Source: Pelomonas sp. KK5 (GTDB lineage: Bacteria; Pseudomonadota; Gammaproteobacteria; Burkholderiales; Burkholderiaceae_C). From it: a stretch of DNA of 46,508 bases. The notes under the pieces are model-generated. The model ran no database searches and had not been told where the DNA came from. It saw only the letters and a program-made list of their open reading frames with translations. Positions 1 to 9,061 of this stretch are shown in pieces; within the stretch, counting starts at the first letter, position 1, and each line of letters opens with the position of its first letter. The DNA lies in NCBI RefSeq assembly GCF_001984095.1, contig NZ_LYVQ01000019.1, positions 1 to 46,508 on the forward strand, read 5' to 3'. The translations under genes were made by a program, and so were the position numbers.

Positions 1-1361
1 CCGATGTGCACAACCAGGTGCTCACGGCCAGCTACACCGCCGATGCGTTGACGCTGAAGTCGATCTCGGCCTACCGCAAGATCGATGTCATCAGCGGCTA
101 CGACCTCGATGCCACGCCGGTCTTCGTCAACCAGATCCAGCGTTATGGCGTCACGGGCGATCAGGTCTCGCAGGAGCTGCAGGCCTACGGCGACGCCGTC
201 GACGGCCGGCTCGACTGGATCACCGGCCTCTACTACTTCAAGGAGAGCCTGACCGACAGCAGCCTCGTCACCTCGCCCAGCGGCAGCAACACGCTCGGGC
301 GGCTGAACCAGTTCGATGTGGACCAGACCTCCACCAGCTTCTTCGGCCAGTTGACCTGGTCCTTCACGAAGAACCTCAGGGCCACCGCCGGCGCGCGTGC
401 GGTGCACGACCAACGCGGCATCAACTACTACCTGCCACGCTACACGGTGGAAACCGGCGCTCCGCTGGCCGGCAATGGCGGCTGCGCGCTGGCCGCGCCG
501 GGCCTCGACCAGGGCGGCTGCCACTACGCGCCGCCGGACCTCAAGTTCCACTACGTCCCCTGGACCCTGGGCCTGGACTACAAGCCGGACGGCAGGAACC
601 TCATCTACGGCAAGGTCTCCAACGGCTACCGCTCAGGCGGTTTCCAGCCCGGCGGCGCGGCGACGGCGGGTGGCTACCTGCCCTTCGACAAGGAGCAGGT
701 GATCGCCTACGAGGCCGGGGCGAAGTGGGTGGGCCTGGACAACCGGCTGCGGCTCAACGTGGCGGCCTACCTGTCCAAATACACCGACATCCAGCAGCTG
801 GCCCCCAACATTCCACCCGGCAGCACGGTCACGATCAGCAGCGTGATCAATGCCGGCAAGGCGACGGTCAAGGGGCTGGAGCTGGATTCGCAACTGCGCC
901 TGAACGGCTTCGAGCTCAGCGCCGGCCTCGGCCTGATGGACCCGAAGTTCACCTCCGGTCCCTACGAAGGCCAGCCCTTCGTCACCGCCGCCAAGGTGAC
1001 CTACAACCTGGGCCTGGACGTGCCGGTCGCGATGGCCCTCGGCCGCCTGAACCTGCACGCCGATTACAACTGGCGGTCCAAGGTGTCCTTCTTCGTCCCG
1101 GTGAATACCAACACGACGCCGTTCAGCCCGCTGACGGCAGGCCAGATCGCGTCCAACGAACAGGCTGGCTACGGCCTGCTCAACGCGCTGGCCAGCCTGG
1201 ACATCACCGGCACGCGTCTGCGCGTGTCGCTGTGGGGCCGCAACCTGGCGAACCAGTACTACAAGGCCCGTTCCAATTCGTTCTATCTGCAAGGCTACAA
1301 CACGGTGACGCCGGGAGATCCGCGCACCCTCGGCGTGACGCTCGACTACAAGTTCCTCTGA
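1..1361 (+). CDS. TonB-dependent outer-membrane receptor, C-terminal part (5' truncated by window)
   Basis: The reading frame is open from the left edge, and about 452 residues of the C-terminal beta-barrel are visible. It has the alternating aromatic/polar strands of TonB receptors, including a stretch with GLDYKPDGRNLIYGKVSNGYRSGGFQPGG, here shortened to its key parts YGKVSNGYRSGGF, and it ends in LDYKF-L, close to the usual terminal aromatic signature. The plug domain and TonB box lie outside the window. Such receptors bring large or scarce ligands across the outer membrane using energy from TonB-ExbBD. The next gene, an MFS transporter, starts 2 bases after this stop, so the two probably form an outer/inner membrane uptake pair. 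The ligand is unknown; location beside catabolic genes suggests an organic substrate rather than iron (inference). Confidence 0.9.
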   Translation, partial: DVHNQVLTASYTADALTLKSISAYRKIDVISGYDLDATPVFVNQIQRYGVTGDQVSQELQAYGDAVDGRLDWITGLYYFKESLTDSSLVTSPSGSNTLGRLNQFDVDQTSTSFFGQLTWSFTKNLRATAGARAVHDQRGINYYLPRYTVETGAPLAGNGGCALAAPGLDQGGCHYAPPDLKFHYVPWTLGLDYKPDGRNLIYGKVSNGYRSGGFQPGGAATAGGYLPFDKEQVIAYEAGAKWVGLDNRLRLNVAAYLSKYTDIQQLAPNIPPGSTVTISSVINAGKATVKGLELDSQLRLNGFELSAGLGLMDPKFTSGPYEGQPFVTAAKVTYNLGLDVPVAMALGRLNLHADYNWRSKVSFFVPVNTNTTPFSPLTAGQIASNEQAGYGLLNALASLDITGTRLRVSLWGRNLANQYYKARSNSFYLQGYNTVTPGDPRTLGVTLDYKFL

Positions 1362-1363
1362 CT

Positions 1364-2734
1364 ATGGCTGCCCTTCCATTCATCACCCCGGGGACCTCCT
1401 CGCCGCCATCCCGCCCCGGCTATCCACCGGCGCGCTATGCCTGGTATGTGATCGCCGTGCTCTTCGTGGTCACGCTGCTGTCGCAGCTGGACCGCCAACT
1501 GCCCGCGCTGCTGGTGAAGCCGCTGCGCAAGGAGTTCGGCATCAGCGACACGGCCTTCAGCCTGTTGCAGGGCTACGCCTTCGCCGTGTTCTACACGCTG
1601 GCGGGCCTGCCGCTGGGGCGCTTCGTGGACCGGGGTAATCGGCGCAACCTGATCTTCGTCGGCCTGCTGGCCTGGAGTGCCGCGACGGCCCTGTTCGCCT
1701 TCGGACAGAGCTATACACAGCTGCTGCTGGCCCGCATCGGCGTCGGCGTGGGCGAGGCGGTGCTCGCTCCCGCCGCGTACTCGCTGATCGCCGACCTGAT
1801 CGAGCCCCGCCGCCGCGGGCGCGCGCTGGCGGCGTACTACGTGTCGATTGCCGTCGGGTCGGGCGCGTCGCTGCTGCTGGGCGGCTGGCTGCTGGCCGCG
1901 ATTCCGAAGGAGGGCCTCGTCGTCGCGGGTCTGGGCAGCCTGCCGGCCTGGCGGCTGGCCTTCCTGGCGGCGGCACTGCCGGCCGTGCCGCTGGCCTTGG
2001 TGCTGCTCGCCACGGTGCGCGAGCCCGCGCGGCAGGAGGAGGTGCGCAGCCTCTCGGCCGACGATCAACCGGGGCTCGCCGAGTTCCTGCGCTACCTGCG
2101 CGACAACGCCGCCACCTTTGCCCGCGTGCTGAGCTACCCGGCGTTGCTCTCCGTCATCGGCTACGGCGCGCTGGCGTGGGCGCCGGCCCTGTTCGACCGG
2201 GCCTATGGCCTGCCGCCGTCGCGCTCGGGCGTGGTGCTGGGGCTGATCGTCGCGGCGGCGGGCGCGATCGGCACCATGAGCAGCGGCTTCCTCAGCGATC
2301 GCTGGGTGGCCCAGGGCAAACCGGCGGCGCGCTTTCGGGTTGCGTTGACCGGCGTGGCGCTGTTCGCGGTGCCTTCGGTGCTGTGGCCGCTGATGCCGAA
2401 TGCCGGCCTGGCCTATGCGCTGCTGTTCCTCAACGTGCTGGGCCTGGGCGTGGCGCAATCGGCGGCGCCGGCATCGATCCAGGCGGTCGTGCCCAATCGC
2501 ATGCGCGGCCGCGCCATCGCCGTCTACTTGCTGCTGGCGGGCCTGCTGGGCATCGGCCTCGGGCCGACCTCGGTGGCGCTGGTGACGGACTACGTCTTCC
2601 ACGCCGACGCCGACCTGCCGTACTCGCTGGCCCTGACGGCCCTGCCTTCCACGCTGCTGGGCCTCTGGCTGATCGCCTCGGGCCTCAAGCCCTACGAACT
2701 CACGCGCAGGGCCTTGCATGGACCGCTCAAGTAA
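1364..2734 (+). CDS. MFS transporter
   Basis: A 456-residue inner-membrane protein with about 12 hydrophobic segments. The first begins near residue 25 (YAWYVIAVLFVVTLLSQLDR), and the motif-A-like loop GRFVDRGNRR lies between helices 2 and 3. The start ATG at 1364 is 2 bases after the stop of the upstream TonB receptor; a frame open further upstream is not coding because it overlaps the receptor. The N-terminal DRQLP segment and general layout recall the spinster-like/ACS branch of MFS carriers for organic anions. Translational coupling with the receptor points to uptake of the same compound (inference). Export is the alternative. Confidence 0.88.
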   Translation: MAALPFITPGTSSPPSRPGYPPARYAWYVIAVLFVVTLLSQLDRQLPALLVKPLRKEFGISDTAFSLLQGYAFAVFYTLAGLPLGRFVDRGNRRNLIFVGLLAWSAATALFAFGQSYTQLLLARIGVGVGEAVLAPAAYSLIADLIEPRRRGRALAAYYVSIAVGSGASLLLGGWLLAAIPKEGLVVAGLGSLPAWRLAFLAAALPAVPLALVLLATVREPARQEEVRSLSADDQPGLAEFLRYLRDNAATFARVLSYPALLSVIGYGALAWAPALFDRAYGLPPSRSGVVLGLIVAAAGAIGTMSSGFLSDRWVAQGKPAARFRVALTGVALFAVPSVLWPLMPNAGLAYALLFLNVLGLGVAQSAAPASIQAVVPNRMRGRAIAVYLLLAGLLGIGLGPTSVALVTDYVFHADADLPYSLALTALPSTLLGLWLIASGLKPYELTRRALHGPLK

Positions 2735-2792
2735 GCAGTTAGTCACACGGACCGCACATGGCCGTGGCGCGCGACAACCGAGATGGATCTGA

Positions 2793-3635
<843 letters not shown>

Positions 3636-3753
3636 CCGGGCTGCCCGCCATCGGCCGGATATGGCCGAGGCGTATGTCGATATCGCCGAACGCGCCGCCG
3701 ACGCCATCGCCTGCGCGGCTGTTCATACTCAGCCGAAACCGACAGGGGCAGCG

Positions 3754-4566
3754 ATGGAACAGCGATACAAGGGCAGATCCGTGGTGATCACCGGGGCCGG
3801 CAGCGGCATCGGCCGGGCGAGCGCGATGCGCTTCGCGCAGGAGGGCGCGTCGGTCCTCGCCACCGACCTCAATGCCGACACCGCCGCGCAGACGGCGCAG
3901 GCCATCGTCGACGCGGGCGGCAAGGCGATCTCGCTGAAGGTGGACGCCGGCGTCGAGGCCGACATCCGCGCGATGATCGAGCGCGCGATGGAAGCCCATG
4001 GCCGCATCGACGTGCTGTTCAACAACGCCGTCAACACCGGCGCCAACAAGGGCAAGCCCGACAAGGACTTCCTGAGCTTCGACCCTGAGCGCTTCTGGGC
4101 CATCGTCAACGTGAACGTGCTGGGCGGCGTGCTGGCCTGCAAGTACGCGATTCCGCACATGCTGAAGCAGGGCGGCGGCAACATCCTCTGGACCTCGTCC
4201 ACCAGTTCGCTGGGCGGCGACGCTTCGCAGTTTTCCTACGGTGCGTCCAAGTCGATGGTGAACTGGTACGCCCAGACGATGGCGGCCACCTTCGGCAAGC
4301 AGGGCATCCGCAGCAACTGCATCCTGCCCGGCGTGATCCAGACCCCGGCGATGAAGGGCTGGGCCAACGAGGCGATGAACACGGCCTTCCTTGACATCAA
4401 CAGCTCGACCCGCCTGGGAGAGCCCGAGGACGTGGCCGCGCTGGCCGCCTTCCTCTGCTCCGACGAAGCGCACTACATCAACGGCGTGCTGATGCCCTGC
4501 GACGGCGGCATGAGCTGCGGCATCCCGCACCTGCAGATCGTGCGCAACCTGCTCAAGGCGGGTTGA
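3754..4566 (+). CDS. SDR family oxidoreductase
   Basis: A 270-residue classical short-chain dehydrogenase/reductase. It has the Rossmann motif GAGSGIG at 14-20, FNNAV near 89-93, catalytic S149, Y162 and K166 (YGASK), and a C-terminal NGVLMPCDGG segment. The start ATG at 3754 follows a GGGG-rich Shine-Dalgarno-like stretch (3744-3748). An in-frame ATG at 3661 would add 31 residues that resemble no SDR leader, so the later start is chosen. It would oxidise an alcohol or reduce a ketone with NAD(P); the substrate is unknown. It converges on the next gene with only 10 bases between stops. Confidence 0.9.
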   Translation: MEQRYKGRSVVITGAGSGIGRASAMRFAQEGASVLATDLNADTAAQTAQAIVDAGGKAISLKVDAGVEADIRAMIERAMEAHGRIDVLFNNAVNTGANKGKPDKDFLSFDPERFWAIVNVNVLGGVLACKYAIPHMLKQGGGNILWTSSTSSLGGDASQFSYGASKSMVNWYAQTMAATFGKQGIRSNCILPGVIQTPAMKGWANEAMNTAFLDINSSTRLGEPEDVAALAAFLCSDEAHYINGVLMPCDGGMSCGIPHLQIVRNLLKAG

Positions 4567-4576
4567 GGTCGAGGGC

Positions 4577-4939
4577 TCAGATCTGCGCCTGGTGGAAATA
4601 GCGGATCGCCACGTCGTCACCATCGAAGCGGTATAGCTCGATGCTCGGCCGCGGCGGCGTTCCAGCGCCCAGCGTCGTGTTCAGGTGGTAGCAGGCGGCC
4701 TCGTTGCCGGTGACCATCACTTCCTTGGGCTCGATACGCACCTTGCCGGCGAAGCGCTGCCACATGTCCTCCAGCGCGGCCCATCCTTCGAGCGGCGGAA
4801 TGCCGATGTACTCGATGGTCATCCGGCCGGGCACCATCGCGCGGTAGACGGCGAACATCTCTTCTTTCCTGCCCGCGTTCCAGGACTCGACCGAGTCGTG
4901 CAGGAACTTGCGGATCTCTTCAGGGCTGCGTGTCTTCAT
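4577..4939 (-). CDS. SnoaL/NTF2-like protein
   Basis: 120 residues with the single-domain NTF2-like pattern: an N-terminal helix (EEIRKFLHDSVESWNAG), a mid helix with GWAALEDMWQRFAG, then strands ending in YRFDGDDVAIRYFHQAQ. Proteins of this fold include ketosteroid isomerases, polyketide cyclases and many small binding proteins. No catalytic residues could be assigned with confidence. The start is preceded by CGGAG seven bases upstream on the minus strand. It is transcribed divergently from the molybdopterin oxidoreductase with 181 bases between starts, so a shared control region is likely. A role as isomerase, dehydratase or lyase in the pathway is only a guess. Confidence 0.75.
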   Translation of the reverse strand: MKTRSPEEIRKFLHDSVESWNAGRKEEMFAVYRAMVPGRMTIEYIGIPPLEGWAALEDMWQRFAGKVRIEPKEVMVTGNEAACYHLNTTLGAGTPPRPSIELYRFDGDDVAIRYFHQAQI

Positions 4940-5120
4940 CGGGTGTCTCCGGGAGATGTGTTCCGCCCATGATGGCCGGGCCGACGCGGGCCGCGTGGTG
5001 CCGCCGCTATCGCCGAACCCGCTTTGAATGTTCCCGAAATGCCGCTGGCATGTATCGAAGTGCGCTTCGGCGATGCTCCCGCGGCTCCGTGCGCGGACTC
5101 GGGCTTCCTAGACTGGCCGC

Positions 5121-7334
5121 ATGACTTCAGACACCACCATCCATCGCCATTCCTGCACGCTGTGCGAGGGGATGTGCGGCATCAAGGTGGAGGTGCGCGG
5201 CGAACAGGTGATCGGCATCCGGCCCGACGCGGACAACGTCTTCAGCCGCGGCCATATCTGTCCGAAAGGCACGACCCTCGGCGCCGTCCACCACGACCCG
5301 GACCGCCTGCGCCGGCCGATGATCCGCAGCGGCAGCGAGTGGCGCGACGCGGGCTGGGACGAAGCCTTCGCGCACATCGAGCAACTGGTGGCCGGCGTGC
5401 GCGAGCGCCATGGGCCTGAGGCCTTCGCCTTCTACAGCGGCAACATGAACAAGAGCGGCTTCGATACCGCCCGCTACCTGATGCTGCTGGCGCAGCAGGC
5501 CCGCTTCGCGCAGCGCTTCTCTTCCTCCAGCGTCGACCAGTTGCCCAAGAACGTCAGCACCTTCCTGATGTACGGCGACATGTGGAAGATGCCGATCCCC
5601 GATGTGGACCGCACCGACCTGTTCGTGATCTTCGGTGGCAATCCGTCGGCGTCCAAGGGAAGCATGTTCTCGCACCGCGACGTGATGGGTGCGATCAAGG
5701 CGATGCGTGCCCGGGGCGGGCGGCTGGTCGTGGTGGACCCGGTGCGCACCGGCACGGCCCAGGCCGCCGACCAGTGGATAGGCATCCGCCCGGGCGCCGA
5801 CGCGGCGCTGCTGATGGCGATCGTGCAGGTGCTGTTCGCGGACGGCCTGGTGCGGCTGCGCCATCTGGACGGCCTGGTGAACGGCGTCGACGAGATGCGC
5901 AGGCTCAGCGCCGGCTACACGCCGGAGCGCGTCAGCACCTTCTGCGGCGTGGCGCCCGAGGTGATCCGGACGCTGGCACGCGAGATCGCCGCGGCACCGC
6001 GAGCGGCCATCTACGGCCGCATCGGGACCTGCACGCAGGAATTCGGCACGCTGGCCTCCTGGCTGGTCGACGTGGTGGCCGTGCTGACGGGCAACCTGGA
6101 CCGCGAGGGCGGCACGATGTGGAGCGACCCGGTCGCGCCACACCTGAAGCTCACCCCGCCCTACCGCACCGATGCGCCGCTGCTGGGACCGAAGAACCGT
6201 GTGCGCGGCGTGCCGGGGATCCTGGGCAACTACCCGGCGTCCTGCCTGGCGGAGGAGATCGACACGCCGGGGTCGGGCGCGGTGCGCGGCCTGCTGACCT
6301 CCGGCTGCAACCCGGTGCTGTCGGCGCCGGGCTCGGCCCGGCTCGACGCGGCGCTGCCGATGCTCGAATGCATGGTCAGCATCGACCTCTACATCAACGA
6401 GACCACGCGCCATGCGCACGTGATCCTGCCCCCGCTGTCGCCGCTGGAGCAGCCGCACTACGACGTGTGGTCCTGGCCGTTCAGCCTGACCGTTGGCGGC
6501 CACTACTCGGCGGCGATCTTCCCGCCGAAGGAGCGGCCGGCCGAATGGCGCGTGCTCGCGCGGCTGGGCTCGATCTTCGGCGGGCAGCCCGAAGCGGATC
6601 TCGACGCGCTGGACGATGCCTTCTTCGCCCGCATGTGCCAGCAGCTGGGCCTGGATCCGGCGCCGGTGATGGCGCAACTGCCTGAGCGCGGCGGGGAGCG
6701 CATCCTTGACCTGTGCATCCGCACCGGGCCCCTGGGCGATCGCTTCGGCGAGAACCCCGGCGGACTGAGTCTGCAGAGCTTCAGGGACGCGCCCGACGGC
6801 CTGCTCTTCGGCCACGCCGAACCGCAGGGCGCGGCAGCCTACAAGACCCCGTCGAAGCGGCTCGAACTGGCGCCGCCCTACATGGCGGGCGACCTGCCGC
6901 GGCTGGAGGCGGCGATGGCGCGCGCGCTGCCCGAATTCGTGCTCGTCAGCCGGCGCAATCTGCGCTCGCTCAATTCGTGGATGCACAACATGCAGGCACT
7001 GGTGAAAGGCAGGGACCGCTGCACCCTGCAGATCCACACCGAGGATGCCGCGCGGCTGGGTATCGGGGAGGGCGACACGGTCGAAGTCACCAGCGACAGC
7101 GGTACCGTCCACGTGGCGGCCGAGCCGATGGACGACATCCGCCGCGGCGTGGTGTCGCTGCCGCACGGCTGGGGCCATGGCCAGCCCGGCAGCCGCATGG
7201 CGACGGCGGCCGGCCACCCCGGCGTCAACTACAACCTGCTGAGCCCGGGGCCTCTGGTGGATGCAGCCTCGGGGAACGCGATGCTCAATGGCATCCCCGT
7301 GAGGGTGGCGCCCGTGACGACGGCACAGGCCTGA
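5121..7334 (+). CDS. Molybdopterin-dependent oxidoreductase, single-subunit (DMSO reductase superfamily)
   Basis: 737 residues. The N-terminus holds a [4Fe-4S] site C12-x2-C15-x3-C19-x27-C47 followed by PKG, the usual first domain of bis-MGD molybdenum/tungsten enzymes. The FGGNP (about 174-178) and VVDPVRTGTA segments are the cofactor-binding region, and the C-terminal cap domain carries LVSRRNLRSLNSWMHN and the VEVTSDSGTV/LPHGWGHG motifs. Where formate dehydrogenases have Sec/Cys as metal ligand, this protein has serines 134-137 followed by VDQLP. No Tat signal is visible, so it is probably cytoplasmic. No iron-sulfur or membrane subunit is adjacent, unlike DmsAB-type enzymes. Single-subunit relatives include acetylene-hydratase-like proteins. 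The reaction is unknown; it may be a hydroxylation, hydration or reduction of a pathway intermediate. Confidence 0.88.
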   Translation: MTSDTTIHRHSCTLCEGMCGIKVEVRGEQVIGIRPDADNVFSRGHICPKGTTLGAVHHDPDRLRRPMIRSGSEWRDAGWDEAFAHIEQLVAGVRERHGPEAFAFYSGNMNKSGFDTARYLMLLAQQARFAQRFSSSSVDQLPKNVSTFLMYGDMWKMPIPDVDRTDLFVIFGGNPSASKGSMFSHRDVMGAIKAMRARGGRLVVVDPVRTGTAQAADQWIGIRPGADAALLMAIVQVLFADGLVRLRHLDGLVNGVDEMRRLSAGYTPERVSTFCGVAPEVIRTLAREIAAAPRAAIYGRIGTCTQEFGTLASWLVDVVAVLTGNLDREGGTMWSDPVAPHLKLTPPYRTDAPLLGPKNRVRGVPGILGNYPASCLAEEIDTPGSGAVRGLLTSGCNPVLSAPGSARLDAALPMLECMVSIDLYINETTRHAHVILPPLSPLEQPHYDVWSWPFSLTVGGHYSAAIFPPKERPAEWRVLARLGSIFGGQPEADLDALDDAFFARMCQQLGLDPAPVMAQLPERGGERILDLCIRTGPLGDRFGENPGGLSLQSFRDAPDGLLFGHAEPQGAAAYKTPSKRLELAPPYMAGDLPRLEAAMARALPEFVLVSRRNLRSLNSWMHNMQALVKGRDRCTLQIHTEDAARLGIGEGDTVEVTSDSGTVHVAAEPMDDIRRGVVSLPHGWGHGQPGSRMATAAGHPGVNYNLLSPGPLVDAASGNAMLNGIPVRVAPVTTAQA

Positions 7335-7343
7335 GGAGAAGCG

Positions 7344-7805
7344 ATGGGACAGCGCCAGGAAGACTTCATCCGCGAGTTCTGCGCCAGCTTCGGCGACGGC
7401 AGCTACGAGACGCGGCCCGACGTCGACAGGATCCTCTCGATGATGGCGGAGGACGCGGAATGGCAGTTGTGGGTGCCGGGCGGCCCGAAGATCAAGGGCC
7501 GCGCCGCGATCCGGCAGGAGCTGGAGCGGCAGATGGGCTTCCTGCGGCAGAACCGCTGCAACATCAAGAACATCCTGTCCAGCGAGCGCCTGGTGATGAC
7601 CGAGCGGGTCGATGACGCCGTGCTGTACGGCCGCGATGCCTGGCACACGATGGTCGCGGTCTACGTGCTCGACGAGCAGGGCCTGATCAGCGAGTGGCGC
7701 GAGTACCTGGACATGGCCGACCTGGCCGCTAAGAAGAAGGGCCCGGTGCTGCCGGCCTACCGCGACGAGTACGGCGAAGGCGGCGAGGCCGGCCGATCGT
7801 CTTGA
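7344..7805 (+). CDS. Limonene-1,2-epoxide hydrolase-like NTF2-fold protein
   Basis: 153 residues, close to the roughly 149 of Rhodococcus limonene-1,2-epoxide hydrolase. The Asp-Arg-Asp triad of that family is matched in order and spacing: ERVD gives R88 and D90, and WREYLD gives D123 (family R99, D101, D132). These enzymes open an epoxide with water in one step inside an NTF2-like pocket. The gene starts 9 bases after the molybdoenzyme stop with GAGGAG upstream, so the two are co-transcribed. The triad argues for catalysis rather than a mere SnoaL-like binding protein, but the epoxide substrate is unknown, and the other pocket residues (Y53 and N55 in the model enzyme) could not be aligned with certainty. 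Confidence 0.72.
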   Translation: MGQRQEDFIREFCASFGDGSYETRPDVDRILSMMAEDAEWQLWVPGGPKIKGRAAIRQELERQMGFLRQNRCNIKNILSSERLVMTERVDDAVLYGRDAWHTMVAVYVLDEQGLISEWREYLDMADLAAKKKGPVLPAYRDEYGEGGEAGRSS

Positions 7806-7858
7806 GGCCAGGTCCCCGACTGTTCAATTTTTGTCTTCTCGGAAGGAGTGAATCCATC

Positions 7859-8707
7859 ATGAAAATCGGTGTCAGCGGTGCAAGCGGACAACTCGGGAAA
7901 GCAGTGCTGCAGGAGCTGCTCGGTCGCGGCGGCGGGCACGAGATCGTGGGCATCTCGCGCACGCCTGCCACGGTGCCGGCCCCGGTCCAGGGCCGGCGTG
8001 GCGACTATGACCAGCCGGACTCGCTGGCGCAGGCCTATGCAGGGCTGGACCGGCTGCTGATCATCCCCAGCGCCGACCTGGCCCCCGGGGCTCGGGCGCG
8101 CCAGCTCGTCGCCGCCATCGATGCGGGCGTGCGGGCGGGTGTCGGGCACATCGTGCTGGTGTCTTCCGCAGGCACGCGCCAGGCGGCGGAGCCGGCCGTC
8201 GGCGCCGCCTACTGGACCGGCGAACAGCATCTGATGAGGACCGCACCGCGGTGGACCGTCCTGCGGATGAACTTCTATGCGGAAGCTTTCGGCCAGGAGG
8301 TGGCGCGTTCGCTCGCCACGGGCATGCTGACCGGCCTGGGCGAGAACCGCGTGGCCTTCGTGTCGCGCGACGATGTGGGTGCGGCGGCGGCGGGCCTCCT
8401 GCTCGGGGAAGGGCATGCTGGCGCCGTCTACGAGGCGACCGGCCCGGCTGCGATCTCCGGTGCCGAGCGCGCCGCGCTGGTGGCCGAGCTGACCGGCAAG
8501 CCCTTCGGCTACGTGGTCATCTCGGAGGCGCAGTTGCGTGGTGGGCTCGCCAAGTCAGGCCTGCCGCCCGCGCTGGTCGAGACCGTCGTCGGCCTGCGGA
8601 CCAAGTTCATCGATGGCGACTTCGACGTCGTGAGCGGCAGCGTCGAGCGGCTGGCCGGCCGGCCGCCGCGCACGCTGCGGGACGTGCTCCGCACGGTGCT
8701 GGCGTAA
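7859..8707 (+). CDS. NmrA-like / atypical SDR NAD(P)-binding oxidoreductase
   Basis: 282 residues starting MKIGVSGASGQLG, the glycine-rich NAD(P) motif of atypical SDRs, and resembling quinone oxidoreductase 2 (QOR2/YtfG) and NmrA-type proteins in length and layout (SSAGTR near the middle, FVSRDDVGAAAAGLL, YEATGP). The ATG at 7859 sits eight bases after a GGAAGGAG Shine-Dalgarno (7841-7848); an upstream in-frame start at 7802 would include that site and is rejected. Members of this group reduce quinones or sense NADP. It follows the epoxide-hydrolase-like gene by 53 bases and may be in the same operon. The exact substrate is unknown. Confidence 0.82.
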   Translation: MKIGVSGASGQLGKAVLQELLGRGGGHEIVGISRTPATVPAPVQGRRGDYDQPDSLAQAYAGLDRLLIIPSADLAPGARARQLVAAIDAGVRAGVGHIVLVSSAGTRQAAEPAVGAAYWTGEQHLMRTAPRWTVLRMNFYAEAFGQEVARSLATGMLTGLGENRVAFVSRDDVGAAAAGLLLGEGHAGAVYEATGPAAISGAERAALVAELTGKPFGYVVISEAQLRGGLAKSGLPPALVETVVGLRTKFIDGDFDVVSGSVERLAGRPPRTLRDVLRTVLA

Positions 8708-8724
8708 GTCTGCCTGTCCCTTGT

Positions 8725-8755
8725 CGAGCCCGGGAGCTGCCGCTCGCCGGGCTCG
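8725..8755 (+). terminator. Possible weak terminator hairpin
   Basis: A perfect 9-base inverted repeat, CGAGCCCGG (8725-8733) and CCGGGCTCG (8747-8755), separated by 13 bases and lying 18 bases after the stop of the NmrA-like gene. The stem is strong, but the following sequence (CTGCATTTGGG) has only a short T run, so intrinsic termination is uncertain. Confidence 0.4.
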
Positions 8756-8910
8756 CTGCATTTGGGCCCCGAAGCTTCCGTCCGCTCGTCAATCAGGACA
8801 ACTCGGGCCGATGTGTCCAAGAGCATGACTGCGCTGCAACAGCGAACCTTCCAACCTGGACGGCGCCAGCATCTCAATCCGGCCCGCATCCGTTATAAGT
8901 ACAAACTCTC

Positions 8911-8940
8911 GTATTCTGTTCATATTCTGGTTATAGAATT
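8911..8940 (+). promoter_or_regulatory. AT-rich control region with three phased ATTCT/AGAAT half-sites
   Basis: ATTCT at 8913-8917, ATTCT at 8924-8928 and its reverse complement AGAAT at 8935-8939 start exactly 11 bases apart, one DNA helical turn each. The last two form an inverted repeat around GGTTAT that overlaps TATAGA (8932-8937), a fair -10 element. No convincing -35 was found 17 bases upstream, as expected if an activator is needed. The site lies about 120 bases before the DUF1302 gene, so it may control the long downstream operon. Regulator unknown. Confidence 0.4.
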
Positions 8941-9061
8941 CCTATCGCAATGCAGAATTTCGCGTCAGGGTGGGACTGGGATCGCGAACAAGATCTGCTG
9001 CGTAGAAGCTGCTCCAAAGCAGCCACGCGAATGACACTGATCATCAAACGGAGACAGCGAT

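Larger units (their letters stand above)
8708..9061. other. 354-base gene-free region between the molybdoenzyme operon and the DUF1302 operon
   Basis: No convincing gene is seen. The region has a GC-rich inverted repeat just after the upstream stop (8725-8755), then a sharply AT-rich patch (about 8890-8945) that stands out from the surrounding DNA and holds helically phased half-sites, and finally a GGAG Shine-Dalgarno (9051-9054) before the DUF1302 start. It is most simply the 3' end of one operon and the promoter/leader of the next. Short frames crossing it have no recognisable content. Confidence 0.7.

Noticed and set aside
3661-3753. Upstream start for the SDR at 3754
   Set aside because: It adds 31 residues unlike SDR N-termini; the later ATG has a better ribosome-binding context.
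5127-7646. 839-residue minus-strand frame opposite the molybdoenzyme
   Set aside because: Arg/His/Gln/Ala-rich shadow of a GC-rich gene with no domain; the plus strand has clear Fe-S and cofactor motifs.
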